Shown here in pieces: positions 1 through 6,973 of a DNA stretch of 34,611 nt. How positions within the stretch are numbered: position 1 is the stretch's first letter; each line of letters starts with the position of its first letter. Origin of the DNA: a virus. The stretch covers positions 1 to 34,611 of the IMG/VR virus record IMGVR_UViG_3300027736_000127, one strand, 5' to 3'. The notes under the pieces are model-generated. The model had not been told where the DNA came from. It saw only the letters and a list, made by a program, of their open reading frames with translations, and did not search any database. The position numbers and the translations under genes were made by a program.

Positions 1-198
1 CAAGTTCTTATTGTGCTTAATGTTTTTTGCCATTTGTTTTTTGCCCTCATTTAAGATATGTATTTTCAATGCGCGCGAAGCAAATTTAAATTGGGGAATG
101 TTTGTAAATACGCCGCGAGCATTTTGTCTACGGTTTTCATTTCTAGCCCATGCTTCATACACCCATTCTTGTAATTCAATCTTTAAGCGTTTTGCCAT
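1..198 (-). CDS. Hypothetical small protein, 3' truncated by window edge
   Basis: This is the first 66 codons of a gene whose complete copy lies at 33307-33567 (86 aa); only a few codons differ. I do not recognise the family. The protein is basic and rich in Lys, Asn and Ala, with an amphipathic N-terminus (MAKRLKIELQEWVYEAWA) and no visible catalytic motif or membrane segment. The ATG at 198-196 is supported by the conserved leader hairpin ending 18 bases upstream and by conservation between the two copies. If the genome is circular, this is the same locus as the copy at the right end. Confidence 0.7.
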   Translation of the reverse strand, partial: MAKRLKIELQEWVYEAWARNENRRQNARGVFTNIPQFKFASRALKIHILNEGKKQMAKNIKHNKNL

Positions 199-263
199 TT
201 CATCAATCCGTTTCTTCCGCGCGTGGCGGCTCTTGAGTTTAGTAACACTTGCAAAGGCGCAAG
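199..263 (-). promoter_or_regulatory. Type-2 structured leader
   Basis: Two hairpins precede the start codon at 198. The first is CTTGC-6-GCAAG at 248-263. The second is CCGC-5-GCGG at 217-229, ending 18 bases before the ATG. The second hairpin and its spacing recur before nine other genes. I see no clear -35/-10 pair here, unlike the type-1 leaders. Confidence 0.6.
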
Positions 264-298
264 GCGGCGCGCCGTCCAGTACGGACGGCGCGCGCGCC
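264..298 (-). terminator. Terminator-like GC hairpin
   Basis: An 11-bp stem (GCGCGCCGTCC, 267-277, with 283-293) and a 5-base loop follow the stop codon of the 307-588 gene. The U-tract after the stem is poor, so termination efficiency is uncertain. The same hairpin follows other cassette genes at 1779-1805 and 33636-33662. Confidence 0.55.
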
Positions 299-306
299 TA
301 GTTACT

Positions 307-588
307 TCACGCGCCGATTTTGGTTGCTTGGTAAGGCGCGCCAATATGAGCGGTAGCAATTTCTAGTTGCTTGATTGCAAACCGAATTGCGCCCGCGCGC
401 GTTCTAAATGCCCATTGAAATTTGATAACCCGATCTTCTTGGCAACAATGCAAGGTAGCCAACTCGCGGCGCATTGCACCGCCGAAAAAGAACCCGCTAT
501 TTTCGCCTACAACCGCGGCGTAAATTTGCTTTTCTGTTTTTACCGTTACGATTGCGTTTTCAATTCCGTAAGTGTTTGCGGTTTTCAT
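307..588 (-). CDS. Hypothetical small protein (93 aa)
   Basis: This is an allele or paralogue of the 93-aa protein at 33676-33957. They share identical length and about 80% of residues, with the differences concentrated at both ends. It looks like a small mixed alpha/beta domain with the central motif GFFFGGAMRREL, a CC pair and a C-terminal helix. The family is unknown to me. An upstream in-frame start at 612 is rejected because it would lie inside the conserved leader hairpin. The ATG at 588 starts MKTAN, a string shared with the unrelated gene at 6232, as if the cassette leader extends into the first codons. Confidence 0.7.
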   Translation of the reverse strand: MKTANTYGIENAIVTVKTEKQIYAAVVGENSGFFFGGAMRRELATLHCCQEDRVIKFQWAFRTRAGAIRFAIKQLEIATAHIGAPYQATKIGA

Positions 589-694
589 TTTCTCAATCCG
601 TTTCTTCCGCACTTGGCGGCTCTAAGTTTTGTCGGGTTGAATCTTTTGATTCATGCCCGCGTAAATATCTTACATCGAATCTATACCTTTGCAA
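589..694 (-). promoter_or_regulatory. Promoter and type-1 two-hairpin leader (copy A)
   Basis: The promoter has -35 TTGCAA (694-689), a 16-base spacer and -10 TAAGAT (672-667). The transcript would then carry hairpin 1 (CGGG..GAATC-AAAA-GATTC..CCCG, 633-659) and hairpin 2 (CCGC-5-GCGG, 607-619). Hairpin 2 ends 18 bases before the ATG at 588. The arrangement is shared with 2194-2298, 6233-6335, 32115-32219 and 33958-34062. Confidence 0.7.
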
Positions 695-771
695 GTAGAC
701 TTATTGATATTTTCTAATATTTCGCAAATTTATTTTCGTACTGGCGCTTTTTTAGAATCGCCCTTTTTAGC

Positions 772-799
772 AAAAGGCGGGCGGTTTTCACCGCCCGCC
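772..799 (-). terminator. Intrinsic terminator after DUF932-like gene
   Basis: A 10-bp stem GGCGGGCGGT/ACCGCCCGCC (776-785 with 790-799) has a 4-base loop. On the minus strand it is followed by TTTTG (775-771) and preceded by an A-tract. A CCGCC just upstream could pair instead with the left arm of the stem, giving an alternative hairpin. Confidence 0.7.
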
Positions 800-816
800 C
801 GTACTGGCGGTTTTTT

Positions 817-1710
817 TTAGACTTCAACCGCGTCCGCGTCCACATAATCCGCCGCGCCGTGCAAGCCTACCAACCCATCCATCATGCCCGTAAGCCGTGA
901 ATTACGCGCGGGGCTCGCGGTTAGGCTTGGGGATTGCTTCTCGATTTCCGTAAAGCAATTGAATAACTTCCAAGCCGTAGGGCGCGTATAGGCATCATCG
1001 CCAAATTCCGCGGCGCGTTCCGCAAATCCGCCGCTACCGTCCGCGCGCGTCCATTCATGGAGTACGCGCGGTAGTTGCGTAGTATTGATTGCGCGGCGCT
1101 GGATGGCGCGTACCATGAAATCATGCGCCACATAATCACCTTGCCGCCCTTCGGGCAAGGCGTACGCCTTGTAGGCTTCCATGCGTTCCGTTTCGGTAGC
1201 CATTGCTTGCGCCATGCAACCAAACGCTTTAGATACCAAGCCCGCCCAATCACGCGAAATAAAGCGCGTATGCTTGCGCGCAAAATGGAACACACTTGAG
1301 CCGCGCCCGCTAAAGTTTAAATTATCGCATATCCCTAAGTTTACGCCGAGCATTCCTTCCGCAGTAAAACTTTTATCATGGGCATTGCGTAAACCTATGA
1401 CCCAATCAAAGGCGCTTTCGCCATTCATCAAGCCGTACGCCTTGCCAATATCGCCGCCATTGCGCGCCAACTTGAGAAGCCCAAAGTAGCGCGCGCCGTC
1501 CACTCCAGCGAGGGCGTGAACTTGTTCGGATACTGACCAACCCAAATCGCCTAGCGTTTCAATTACGCTATCAATTACGGTTTCATGCGCAACGGGATAA
1601 TGCGTTTCCGTAGGCGCGGGCGTAGCCGTCCCGCGTACATCGTCCATTGAAACCGCGTTTCCGCCACACATAAGCATTAAAGTAGACCCGCCTAGTTTTA
1701 CATTTGCCAT
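817..1710 (-). CDS. DUF932-like phage/plasmid protein
   Basis: This 297-aa protein has features I associate with the DUF932 (phage/plasmid-like, TIGR03299-type) family. These are a central GLRNAHDKSF segment at about residue 106, then NLGICDNLNFSGRG at about 124, then ARKHT at about 144, followed by a helical C-terminal half. The family occurs on phages and plasmids near replication and recombination genes, but its biochemical role is not established. The ATG at 1710 is preceded by the conserved leader hairpin at the standard 18-base distance. A second copy of its C-terminal half is at 34166-34611. The gene ends directly at a terminator module. Confidence 0.7.
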   Translation of the reverse strand: MANVKLGGSTLMLMCGGNAVSMDDVRGTATPAPTETHYPVAHETVIDSVIETLGDLGWSVSEQVHALAGVDGARYFGLLKLARNGGDIGKAYGLMNGESAFDWVIGLRNAHDKSFTAEGMLGVNLGICDNLNFSGRGSSVFHFARKHTRFISRDWAGLVSKAFGCMAQAMATETERMEAYKAYALPEGRQGDYVAHDFMVRAIQRRAINTTQLPRVLHEWTRADGSGGFAERAAEFGDDAYTRPTAWKLFNCFTEIEKQSPSLTASPARNSRLTGMMDGLVGLHGAADYVDADAVEV

Positions 1711-1775
1711 TGCTTCAATCCATTTCTACCGCACTTGGCGGCATAAAAGTTTAGTAATCCTTGCGAAGTTGCAAG
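1711..1775 (-). promoter_or_regulatory. Type-2 structured leader
   Basis: Hairpins CTTGC-6-GCAAG (1760-1775) and CCGC-5-GCGG (1729-1741) precede the ATG at 1710, with 18 bases between the second hairpin and the ATG. No convincing promoter is visible. Confidence 0.6.
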
Positions 1776-1810
1776 GCGGCGCGCCGTCCAGTTCGGACGG
1801 CGCGCGCGCC
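1776..1810 (-). terminator. Terminator-like GC hairpin
   Basis: An 11-bp stem (1779-1789 with 1795-1805) and 5-base loop lie directly after the stop of the 1819-2193 gene. The sequence is nearly identical to 267-293. The U-tract is weak. Confidence 0.55.
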
Positions 1811-1818
1811 TAGTTACT

Positions 1819-2193
1819 TCAATCGCCAATGATTGTTCCCTTTAATACATATTGGGCAACTACGCCCAAAGTGAATTTGCCAATAGTCATGCCGTCCGCA
1901 AGTTTCTTAGCGGCTACATAAGTTGATTTTGTAGCCATGCATTGCACTTGTCCATCATGGCGCAATTCCGCGAATGGGCTTACAACTGAAAATACTACTT
2001 TTAAATCTTCAATTTTAGTTTGCGGAAATTGCGGGTTCATTTGGTTAAAGAAAACCAATGAATTAAGTAGGGCGGATTCCGCGGCGCTATCAATCGCGCC
2101 TTGCGCTTTTGCTTTTGCTTCCGCATTTACGCGGGCGCGCGCAATGTAATTTGCAATTGTATTATTTGGGTCATGCTTAATTTGATTACTCAT
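1819..2193 (-). CDS. Hypothetical protein (124 aa)
   Basis: I do not recognise this protein. It has a helical N-terminal half rich in Ala and Lys (residues about 10-45) and a beta-looking second half containing VVFSVVSPFAEL and LADGMTIGKFTLG. There are no membrane segments or metal motifs. The frame is open to 2298, but the first 35 codons would lie over the promoter and both leader hairpins. The ATG at 2193, 18 bases after hairpin 2, is therefore the likely start. It is a single-gene cassette with its own promoter and terminator, which suggests an accessory or early takeover protein. Confidence 0.65.
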   Translation of the reverse strand: MSNQIKHDPNNTIANYIARARVNAEAKAKAQGAIDSAAESALLNSLVFFNQMNPQFPQTKIEDLKVVFSVVSPFAELRHDGQVQCMATKSTYVAAKKLADGMTIGKFTLGVVAQYVLKGTIIGD

Positions 2194-2298
2194 TTTCTCA
2201 ACTCGTTTCTTCCGCACTTGGCGGCTCTTAGTTAGTCGGGTTGATTCACTTGAATCATGCCCGCATGGATACTTTACATCAAATCTATACCTATGCAA
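2194..2298 (-). promoter_or_regulatory. Promoter and type-1 two-hairpin leader (copy B)
   Basis: The promoter has -35 TTGCAT (2298-2293), a 16-base spacer and -10 TAAAGT (2276-2271). Hairpin 1 (2237-2263) has inner stem GATTC/GAATC, a swapped version of copy A. Hairpin 2 lies at 2212-2224, 18 bases before the ATG at 2193. Confidence 0.7.
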
Positions 2299-2378
2299 GT
2301 AGACTTTACGATATTTCGCAATATTTCGTAGATTTATTTTGTACTGGCGCTTTTTTTAAAGTGCCCTTTTTAGCGAAT

Positions 2379-2402
2379 GGCGGGCGGTTTTGACCGCCCG
2401 CC
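2379..2402 (-). terminator. Terminator-type hairpin after ParB-like gene
   Basis: A 10-bp stem GGCGGGCGGT/ACCGCCCGCC (2379-2388 with 2393-2402) sits between two copies of the CTGGC/T-tract motif (2342-2357 and 2405-2422). It lacks an immediate U-tract, so it may need a factor or act as a processing stem. Confidence 0.5.
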
Positions 2403-2426
2403 CGTACTGGCGGTTTTTTTTTGGCT

Positions 2427-3266
2427 TCAACCGCGTACATCATGCGGTAATAAATCCCATTGCCGCCTAGATACCCAACCTAGATTGCGGCAAGTTGCGC
2501 ACCCGTTCCCCTCACATAGCGGGCACACTTTATACGGGCGCGCTTGTTCAACGGCGCTACGGGCGTTTGCGTAGTCACTCGCGGCGCTTTGGCGATTAAC
2601 AAAAGTTCCATGCTCACTTTTGCATAGTGCCGCTAGGCGCGTTTCGTTCTCATCATGCATTCGCAAGAAATGTAAAATCGCCGCATCGCTGGATTCCATT
2701 TTAACTTCGACCGCGCCAACCGTAGAAACATCGCCTTCGTATTCATCAATCACTTTTTGGGCTTGGGTTTCTATTTCAGTAGCCGCCGCACCAGCGGCTA
2801 GGTAGTTAGAAATTGTTTGTTCCGAAACGCCGCAATGCTCGGCTAAAACTTTGTTGGTGGAATCGGGTTTTGCTTTAAGCGCCAACATGACCGCGCGCGC
2901 TTTGTCCGCATTGGTTCGGCGTTGACCATGCGCGCGGTTCGCCGCGGCGGCGTTCCATATAGCATCGTTCAAAGTGCCCGCGGTTACATTTGCATCTATC
3001 GTCCCGTCCGCGTCAATCAATCGCGCGGCTAGCACCCTATGCCATCCATCGCAAACCCAAGCCGTCCCGCCCTCAAGAATAATTTCAACGGGCGGGAAAA
3101 TATTTCCTTCGCGCATTGCTTCGGCGTATTCCTCAACTAGACCAACCTTTAATTCCGTACGGCTTTGCGTTTCCGCGGCAAGCAAAAGCACTTTCAATAG
3201 AATCTTTTGATTCGTTCCAGCGTTCAATTCTGTATACCGATTTTCTTTTTTTGTTTTCTTAGCCAT
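2427..3266 (-). CDS. ParB/Srx-fold DNA-binding protein with HTH and zinc-binding tail
   Basis: In this 279-aa protein residues 42-85 form a ParB/Srx-like domain, with PPVEII at about 58 and the signature VCDGWHRVLAA at 71-81. A helix-turn-helix follows at about 138-157 (KVLAEHCGVSEQTISNYL). The C-terminus carries two CxxC pairs (C248/C251 and C256/C259), likely a zinc knuckle. In phages such proteins can be regulators, partition-like factors or nuclease-like proteins; the target site is unknown. It lies between a structured noncoding region upstream and a terminator module downstream. The ATG at 3266 is the first in frame and the N-terminus is lysine-rich. Confidence 0.75.
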   Translation of the reverse strand: MAKKTKKENRYTELNAGTNQKILLKVLLLAAETQSRTELKVGLVEEYAEAMREGNIFPPVEIILEGGTAWVCDGWHRVLAARLIDADGTIDANVTAGTLNDAIWNAAAANRAHGQRRTNADKARAVMLALKAKPDSTNKVLAEHCGVSEQTISNYLAAGAAATEIETQAQKVIDEYEGDVSTVGAVEVKMESSDAAILHFLRMHDENETRLAALCKSEHGTFVNRQSAASDYANARSAVEQARPYKVCPLCEGNGCATCRNLGWVSRRQWDLLPHDVRG

Positions 3267-3672
3267 TTGTTTTACTTTCTAAATTTGATTTTTTAGCGTT
3301 AGTGAAGTGAGGGCAACCTACGAAATTTTATTTTTGTAGGCGCGCTAGCGTATAGCGTTTTGGTCGGGTTGCTTGTTTCACCATTTCGCTTCTAGGTTAA
3401 GAAGCCGCTATCCAAGCAATGAAGCGCCCGCGCAACAAGCACGGGAAGCGTAGTAGGTTGCTCATCTACGCCATGACGCGCCCAATGGTTACCCATTGAA
3501 CCCGTAACCTATTGCCCTATCGACGCGCGGGCATGGCGCGAATGGTTGCCCCGCGGGGCTTTGGCGTTCACCATTTAACGAATCTAGTTTTTTTTCCGCC
3601 CGTTGACATATCCCGCCAAGTAAATCAGTAGCGCCACTTCAAACAAAATAATGGCTTGCAAGTATTGAATCA
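3267..3672 (-). other. Long noncoding, strongly structured region
   Basis: About 400 bases separate the ERF and ParB-like genes. The only small open frame of note is 34 codons (3392-3496), with no support. Inverted repeats abound. GCAACCTAC near 3462 pairs with GTAGGTTGC near 3320. GCTTGTT near 3440 pairs with AACAAGC near 3374. There is a perfect GCTTCT/AGAAGC hairpin at about 3388-3405, a GGTTAC/GTAACC hairpin at about 3487-3509, and a 12-base palindrome centred near 3555. It could be a structured RNA, a replication origin or an operator region for the ParB-like protein. Confidence 0.5.
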
Positions 3673-4416
3673 TCATTCCATAAACTTATTTGTGGACGGG
3701 TCAAGCCCCGCAACTTCTTCCGCGGTTTCAATATCCGCCGCCGATGGTTGTACGGGACTGGCGGTTTTTTTTTCTATCCATGCGTTGACGCGCGGCATCC
3801 AAGTAGGCAACCATTGCGCCAAATCTTCGGGCGGCTCTAATCCAGCGCCGCGCATTGCCGCCGCAAGTTCATCTAGTGATTTATTAGCCGCCTTCAATTT
3901 CTTTTTGATTGATACCGCACCGCTTAGACCTACTACCGCTTGCGGAATGTGGCGCGTATCATCGCGTTTATCAACTTGGTTTTCATCTTGCTTCGGTATC
4001 AATAGCAAATCGCGAAGGTAATACGCTAGCGAAGTTGTGAGCGCGCCCGCTAGCGCCTTGTCCAGCGGTCTACCTTTATCTTCGATAATGGGAAACGCGT
4101 TAGTTGAATTGCCTAAATCAATCGGCATTGGCGAACCCTCAAAAACCAGTTGAAAATGTGAATGTAGCCATATGCCCATTTCATTCGATTCAATACGCCA
4201 CGAACGCACTAGCGCCAAGCCCGCGCCATTCAGCGCCACGCGCGCCGCGGTTATTACATCTTCCGCGCTTGCGTATTGGTAGCGGTGGAAAGCATTGGTT
4301 GAATCTTTAGTCACGGGCTTCATTTGCTTTTGCGCGGATACCAGCGCCGCGCACCAACCCGCGCGTTCTCGCGCGCTATTCATTTCATCAATTGCAAATT
4401 CTTTTATTTTTGTCAT
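3673..4416 (-). CDS. erf: ERF-family single-strand annealing protein
   Basis: This 247-aa protein matches the ERF superfamily of phage annealases. It has SAQKQMKPVTKDS at 27-39, the YQYASAEDVITAA segment at 46-58, GAGLALV at 64-70, and the diagnostic KALAGALTTSLAYYLRDLLLIP at 120-141, followed by an acidic DEN turn. It would coat and anneal single strands made by the exonuclease encoded just upstream, whose stop codon overlaps this start by four bases (ATGA, 4413-4416). The C-terminal tail after about 185 is low-complexity, and the KKTAS stretch at about 216-220 is created by a copy of the scattered A-tract/CGCCAGT motif. Confidence 0.85.
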   Translation of the reverse strand: MTKIKEFAIDEMNSARERAGWCAALVSAQKQMKPVTKDSTNAFHRYQYASAEDVITAARVALNGAGLALVRSWRIESNEMGIWLHSHFQLVFEGSPMPIDLGNSTNAFPIIEDKGRPLDKALAGALTTSLAYYLRDLLLIPKQDENQVDKRDDTRHIPQAVVGLSGAVSIKKKLKAANKSLDELAAAMRGAGLEPPEDLAQWLPTWMPRVNAWIEKKTASPVQPSAADIETAEEVAGLDPSTNKFME

Positions 4417-5321
4417 TGGTTAGATTCCTTTTTTTTCCGTACATCAATACGGTTATAAACGGACGGCACTACAAATATTTTTTCAAGTTCAGCGTGTTCC
4501 GCGGCAAACGCCTTTCTATCGAACCGTTCGGTTTGCACTTCGGTTACGGTCACCGAATGCGCGCCGCATTCGCCGCGCTTGTTTGTCCCTAGCGCGGTTA
4601 CCAATTCCGATTGCGCGCTAGCGTGTTCGGCTTCGGCAATTTTCAGTTTTGCTTTGGCTTCGGCTTCGGCTTCAAATAAATTTTGCGGCAATTGCGCCAC
4701 GGTATCAGTTCGCCGTATTTGCTTCAATAGGTCTATATTTGCGCGCCCAACTGGCGGGATTTTTTTTACAATGTGTAATTCCCACCATTTCGCGCATTCA
4801 CTCATTACATATTCTGAAAATTCCGCATCAAAAGGTAGGCGGTAAATCTTAAACGCTAGACCATGCGAGCCGCTTAAACACGCCACATATGCAAGCGCGG
4901 AACTACTACACGCCATTTGAAAAGATACTTGTACTTTGACGGCTTCGGGTATTTCATCGGTCATTTCAGCGCCCCAACCTTCGGTGATGCCCGTGGTTTT
5001 TACTTCAACTAAATCAGCGCCCCGCCGCGCTTCCCCAATCATCCCATCTATATTGGCGCGGAAGATTGGCAAGTGACCTATGTATGAACTGGACGGGCGC
5101 ACCACGCGCAAGCCCAAGCGTTCGCCCGCAAGAGCAAGTAGCGGCGCTTCAAGAACCGTACCTAGGCGCATGGCGTTATTTTCTTCAGTCGGCGGTACTT
5201 GCCCCGTTTTTTGTAGCCACAAATCGTAACTACTACGCCAACGGTCTACGCCCAAAATCGCGGGCGCGTCACTTGAGCCGATGGATTTCATGCGAATAAT
5301 TTTTTGCTTTTCTGTAATCAC
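4413..5321 (-). CDS. YqaJ-type phage recombination exonuclease
   Basis: This 302-aa protein has the YqaJ/lambda-exonuclease PD-(D/E)XK core. It starts with IGSSDAPAILG (14-24) and LGTVLEAPL (53-61, conserved Glu58). The catalytic Asp92 lies in NIDGMIGE, and Glu106-Val-Lys108 in LVEVKTT. QVSFQMACS at about 130 fits the QxQ-type motif. C-terminal residues 215-250 look coiled-coil. It would resect linear DNA for the ERF protein. It overlaps the HTH gene upstream by four bases and erf downstream by four, so the three genes form a tight recombination operon. Confidence 0.88.
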   Translation of the reverse strand: MITEKQKIIRMKSIGSSDAPAILGVDRWRSSYDLWLQKTGQVPPTEENNAMRLGTVLEAPLLALAGERLGLRVVRPSSSYIGHLPIFRANIDGMIGEARRGADLVEVKTTGITEGWGAEMTDEIPEAVKVQVSFQMACSSSALAYVACLSGSHGLAFKIYRLPFDAEFSEYVMSECAKWWELHIVKKIPPVGRANIDLLKQIRRTDTVAQLPQNLFEAEAEAKAKLKIAEAEHASAQSELVTALGTNKRGECGAHSVTVTEVQTERFDRKAFAAEHAELEKIFVVPSVYNRIDVRKKKESNQ

Positions 5322-5521
5322 TTCTTCCCTTTCGTACGCGGTCTACCGTTTGCAAGCGGTTTTAATTTCCGAACTTGGGCGCTAGTCCAAACATTGATAC
5401 CGCCGAAAACTTGCGGCGTAACGCCGCGAGCCGCGGCTAATTGATTTATGCGGCAAATGGATATCCCGTAGACCGCCGCCGCGCCTTTGGTATCGAATAG
5501 TTTTGTTTGTGCTTGCGCCAT
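5318..5521 (-). CDS. Small MerR/excisionase-like HTH protein
   Basis: This 67-aa basic protein consists almost entirely of a winged-helix DNA-binding domain of the MerR/excisionase type. The recognition region is GAAAVYGISICRINQLAAARGV (about 13-34, with one residue omitted from neither end), followed by VFGGINVWTSAQV, which resembles the wing and the following helix. A basic tail GRPRTKGKK ends it. It is the first gene of the recombination operon, its stop overlapping the exonuclease start by four bases, so it may regulate that operon. No integrase is present, which argues against a classical excisionase role. Confidence 0.6.
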   Translation of the reverse strand: MAQAQTKLFDTKGAAAVYGISICRINQLAAARGVTPQVFGGINVWTSAQVRKLKPLANGRPRTKGKK

Positions 5522-5588
5522 GATGGTAACTCTAGCGGGTCACTAACCCGAATGCTTGGTTTGTTAAAGAACTATATTTTTTTGCGCC

Positions 5589-5633
5589 AGCGCCCGCCAT
5601 TTCCCAACTTTTGGGTTGAGCATGGCGGGCGCT
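5589..5633 (-). terminator. Large perfect hairpin downstream of 5647-5868
   Basis: A 12-bp perfect stem (AGCGCCCGCCAT, 5589-5600, with 5622-5633) encloses a second 5-bp stem CCCAA/TTGGG with a 3-base loop. On the minus strand it is followed by CTGGCGCAAAAAAA (one of the scattered motifs), so there is an A-run rather than a U-run. A factor-dependent terminator or an RNA-stability stem is likelier than a simple intrinsic terminator. Confidence 0.5.
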
Positions 5634-5646
5634 AAGTTGCTATAGG

Positions 5647-5868
5647 CTACCAAACCCGTACGCGCGCGCCGCTACTTGTTACGGCATACAGTAAATAAAT
5701 GTAACCTTGCCACCCGTAGGTTTTATTTGACCAATTCAAATAATTTATGGCTACGCGCTTTTTGTTGCGCGCAAAATTCAAAACTACATCGCCGCTACTT
5801 ACGCCCTCATTGGCGCATCTAACTATTTCAAACCGTACCGCGTTAATTCTTTTATTTGAACTCGGCAT
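5647..5868 (-). CDS. Hypothetical small protein (73 aa)
   Basis: I do not recognise this small protein. It is basic and aromatic-rich, containing INAVRFEIVRCANEG, FARNKKRVAINYLN and KTYGWQGYIYLLYAV, with a predicted beta-rich fold and no Cys pair or membrane helix. The frame is open to 5907, but the ATG at 5868 lies one base after the upstream stop (5870-5872), whereas the longer form would overlap the upstream gene by 38 bases. The shorter start fits the close-coupled style of this genome. Confidence 0.55.
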   Translation of the reverse strand: MPSSNKRINAVRFEIVRCANEGVSSGDVVLNFARNKKRVAINYLNWSNKTYGWQGYIYLLYAVTSSGARVRVW

Positions 5869-5869
5869 T

Positions 5870-6232
5870 TTAGTTACCGCCTTTCGCCGCGCCCGTATCC
5901 GCCACAATGCCTAGACCATTTGGCAAATCTTGAATGCAAACCAATTCATACCCAAACCGATCATGGAAGCGGTTACGCAGTTCAATAATTTCCGCGAGTG
6001 CTTCAAACGGCGCAATCTTAGTTGCATACTTGCAAATCGCAATAGCGTTTATTTGATTAACGATTTCTAATTTTAGTTTCGCCGCGGCGTTTGCTTGGTT
6101 AAAGTTTACGCGCGCTACTTCATATGTGGCAATATGCATAAACAAATTATGCTTTTCTTGAAGCGCGCTTTCTTGTTCTACATAGGCGGCGTATTGTTTT
6201 CGCGTCATGAATTTTGCGTTTGCAGTTTTCAT
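5870..6232 (-). CDS. Hypothetical helical protein (120 aa)
   Basis: The family is unknown. The protein is mostly alpha-helical (YAAYVEQESALQEKHNLF, then ARVNFNQANAAAKLKLEIV), with a FEALAEIIELRNRFHDRFGYEL segment near residue 80-100, and no membrane segment. The ATG at 6232 is chosen because it follows the conserved leader hairpin by 17 bases; the longer frame to 6358 would cover the leader. Its first codons (MKTAN) match those of the unrelated gene at 588. Confidence 0.6.
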   Translation of the reverse strand: MKTANAKFMTRKQYAAYVEQESALQEKHNLFMHIATYEVARVNFNQANAAAKLKLEIVNQINAIAICKYATKIAPFEALAEIIELRNRFHDRFGYELVCIQDLPNGLGIVADTGAAKGGN

Positions 6233-6335
6233 TTTTGTAATCCATTCCGCCGCGCTAGGCGGCTTTAGTTCGTCGGGTCGGTTCGCTTGAACCATGCCCG
6301 CATATATAAGGTACATCAAATCTATACCTTTGCAA
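6233..6335 (-). promoter_or_regulatory. Degenerate promoter and type-1 leader (copy C)
   Basis: The -35 TTGCAA (6335-6330) is intact, but the -10 position after 16 bases reads TACCTT, so the promoter looks weakened. Hairpin 1 (6274-6300) has inner stem GGTTC/GAACC, changed on both sides relative to the other copies, so pairing is kept. Hairpin 2 lies at 6250-6262, 17 bases before the ATG at 6232. Confidence 0.6.
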
Positions 6336-6397
6336 GTAGACTTTGCAATATTTTGCAAAATAAATTGCGTACTGGCGCTTTTTTAGAAGTGCCCTTT

Positions 6398-6973
6398 TTA
6401 GACCGTGGCGGGGGGTTTTGTATCCGCGGGCGTACTGGCGGTTTTTTTTTCCGTTTCCCAAGCCGCATTGAATGCCGCATCGGACGCGCGGCGGCTAGCG
6501 ACATACTCGCGGATTGATTCGGGGCTATCGGTACTCAATACCGATTTCAACAAATCTACTTCTTGTATTTTTTTCTTGGACGGCAAGTAGCCGAACAAAA
6601 CTTTGAGCGCGCTACCTAGCCCCGTACTAAATAGCAAGTAGCACACTACTAACCCACCCAAAACAAGTAGACCAAGTTGAAGCGTTGCCAACCAAGCGGG
6701 CACAATATCTTTTATTTTAGGAATGCTATTTTGAATATCCGTACATTCATTTTGAATTTTGGCGGCGGCTTCCATAATCTTAGGCGCGTGTTTTGTTTCG
6801 CCTTCGGATTCCAGCGCGGCGGCTTCTTCGCGGATTGTTTGCGCGTGGCGATAGACTGAATTTGTGCTAGTCGCTATTTCTTGAGCCGCGGAACATCCAA
6901 CCGCAAAAAATAAAACGCATTGCGGCAACGCGCGCCATAGCCGCAACGCGGGCGCGTACGGGTAGGGGTTCAC
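6398..6973 (-). CDS. Lipoprotein with internal TM, spanin-like
   Basis: This 191-aa protein, if begun at the GTG at 6973, overlaps the upstream small membrane gene by four bases (GTGA). The N-terminal hydrophobic stretch ends in a lipobox-like FAVGC (Cys27). Residues 30-90 are a helical, probably periplasmic linker, followed by one strong transmembrane segment at about 93-116 and a 75-residue charged tail. Lipid anchor plus a later TM resembles a one-protein (u-) spanin joining outer and inner membranes for lysis, except for the long cytoplasmic tail. Its last codons (KKTASTPADTK..) are a decayed copy of the terminator/motif module, read as coding sequence. Confidence 0.55.
   Translation of the reverse strand: MNPYPYAPALRLWRALPQCVLFFAVGCSAAQEIATSTNSVYRHAQTIREEAAALESEGETKHAPKIMEAAAKIQNECTDIQNSIPKIKDIVPAWLATLQLGLLVLGGLVVCYLLFSTGLGSALKVLFGYLPSKKKIQEVDLLKSVLSTDSPESIREYVASRRASDAAFNAAWETEKKTASTPADTKPPATV

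Larger units (their letters stand above)
1..1262. repeat. Left copy of imperfect end repeat
   Basis: This stretch matches 33370-34611 in gene order and sequence. The offset is exactly 33369 from position 1 to about 588. It changes by 20 bases inside the intergenic segment 589-816 and then stays constant to the window end. The first 250 bases and the DUF932 segment differ at only a few positions. The 93-codon gene between them differs at about one residue in five. This pattern fits two strain variants of one locus in a circular or terminally redundant genome. A real tandem duplication is the alternative. Confidence 0.85.

Noticed and set aside
1725-1741. AAGTGCGGT resembling the Haemophilus DNA uptake sequence
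   Set aside because: Only a minority of leader copies have the exact 9-mer; changes in the loop with a constant stem show it is part of the CCGC/GCGG hairpin. No other uptake-type copies are scattered in the window.
2194-2298. N-terminal extension of the 1819-2193 gene
   Set aside because: The extension would translate the promoter and both leader hairpins; equivalent regions before other genes are not open in the same frame.
3392-3496. 34-codon frame in the structured region
   Set aside because: It has no ribosome site or homologous pattern, and the bases are explained by inverted repeats.
3487-3509. tRNA-like GGGTTCAAT segment
   Set aside because: No matching acceptor, D or anticodon arms can be drawn around it on either strand.
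5318-5521. Excisionase of a temperate phage
   Set aside because: No integrase, attachment-site pattern or repressor is visible, so a transcriptional role is likelier.
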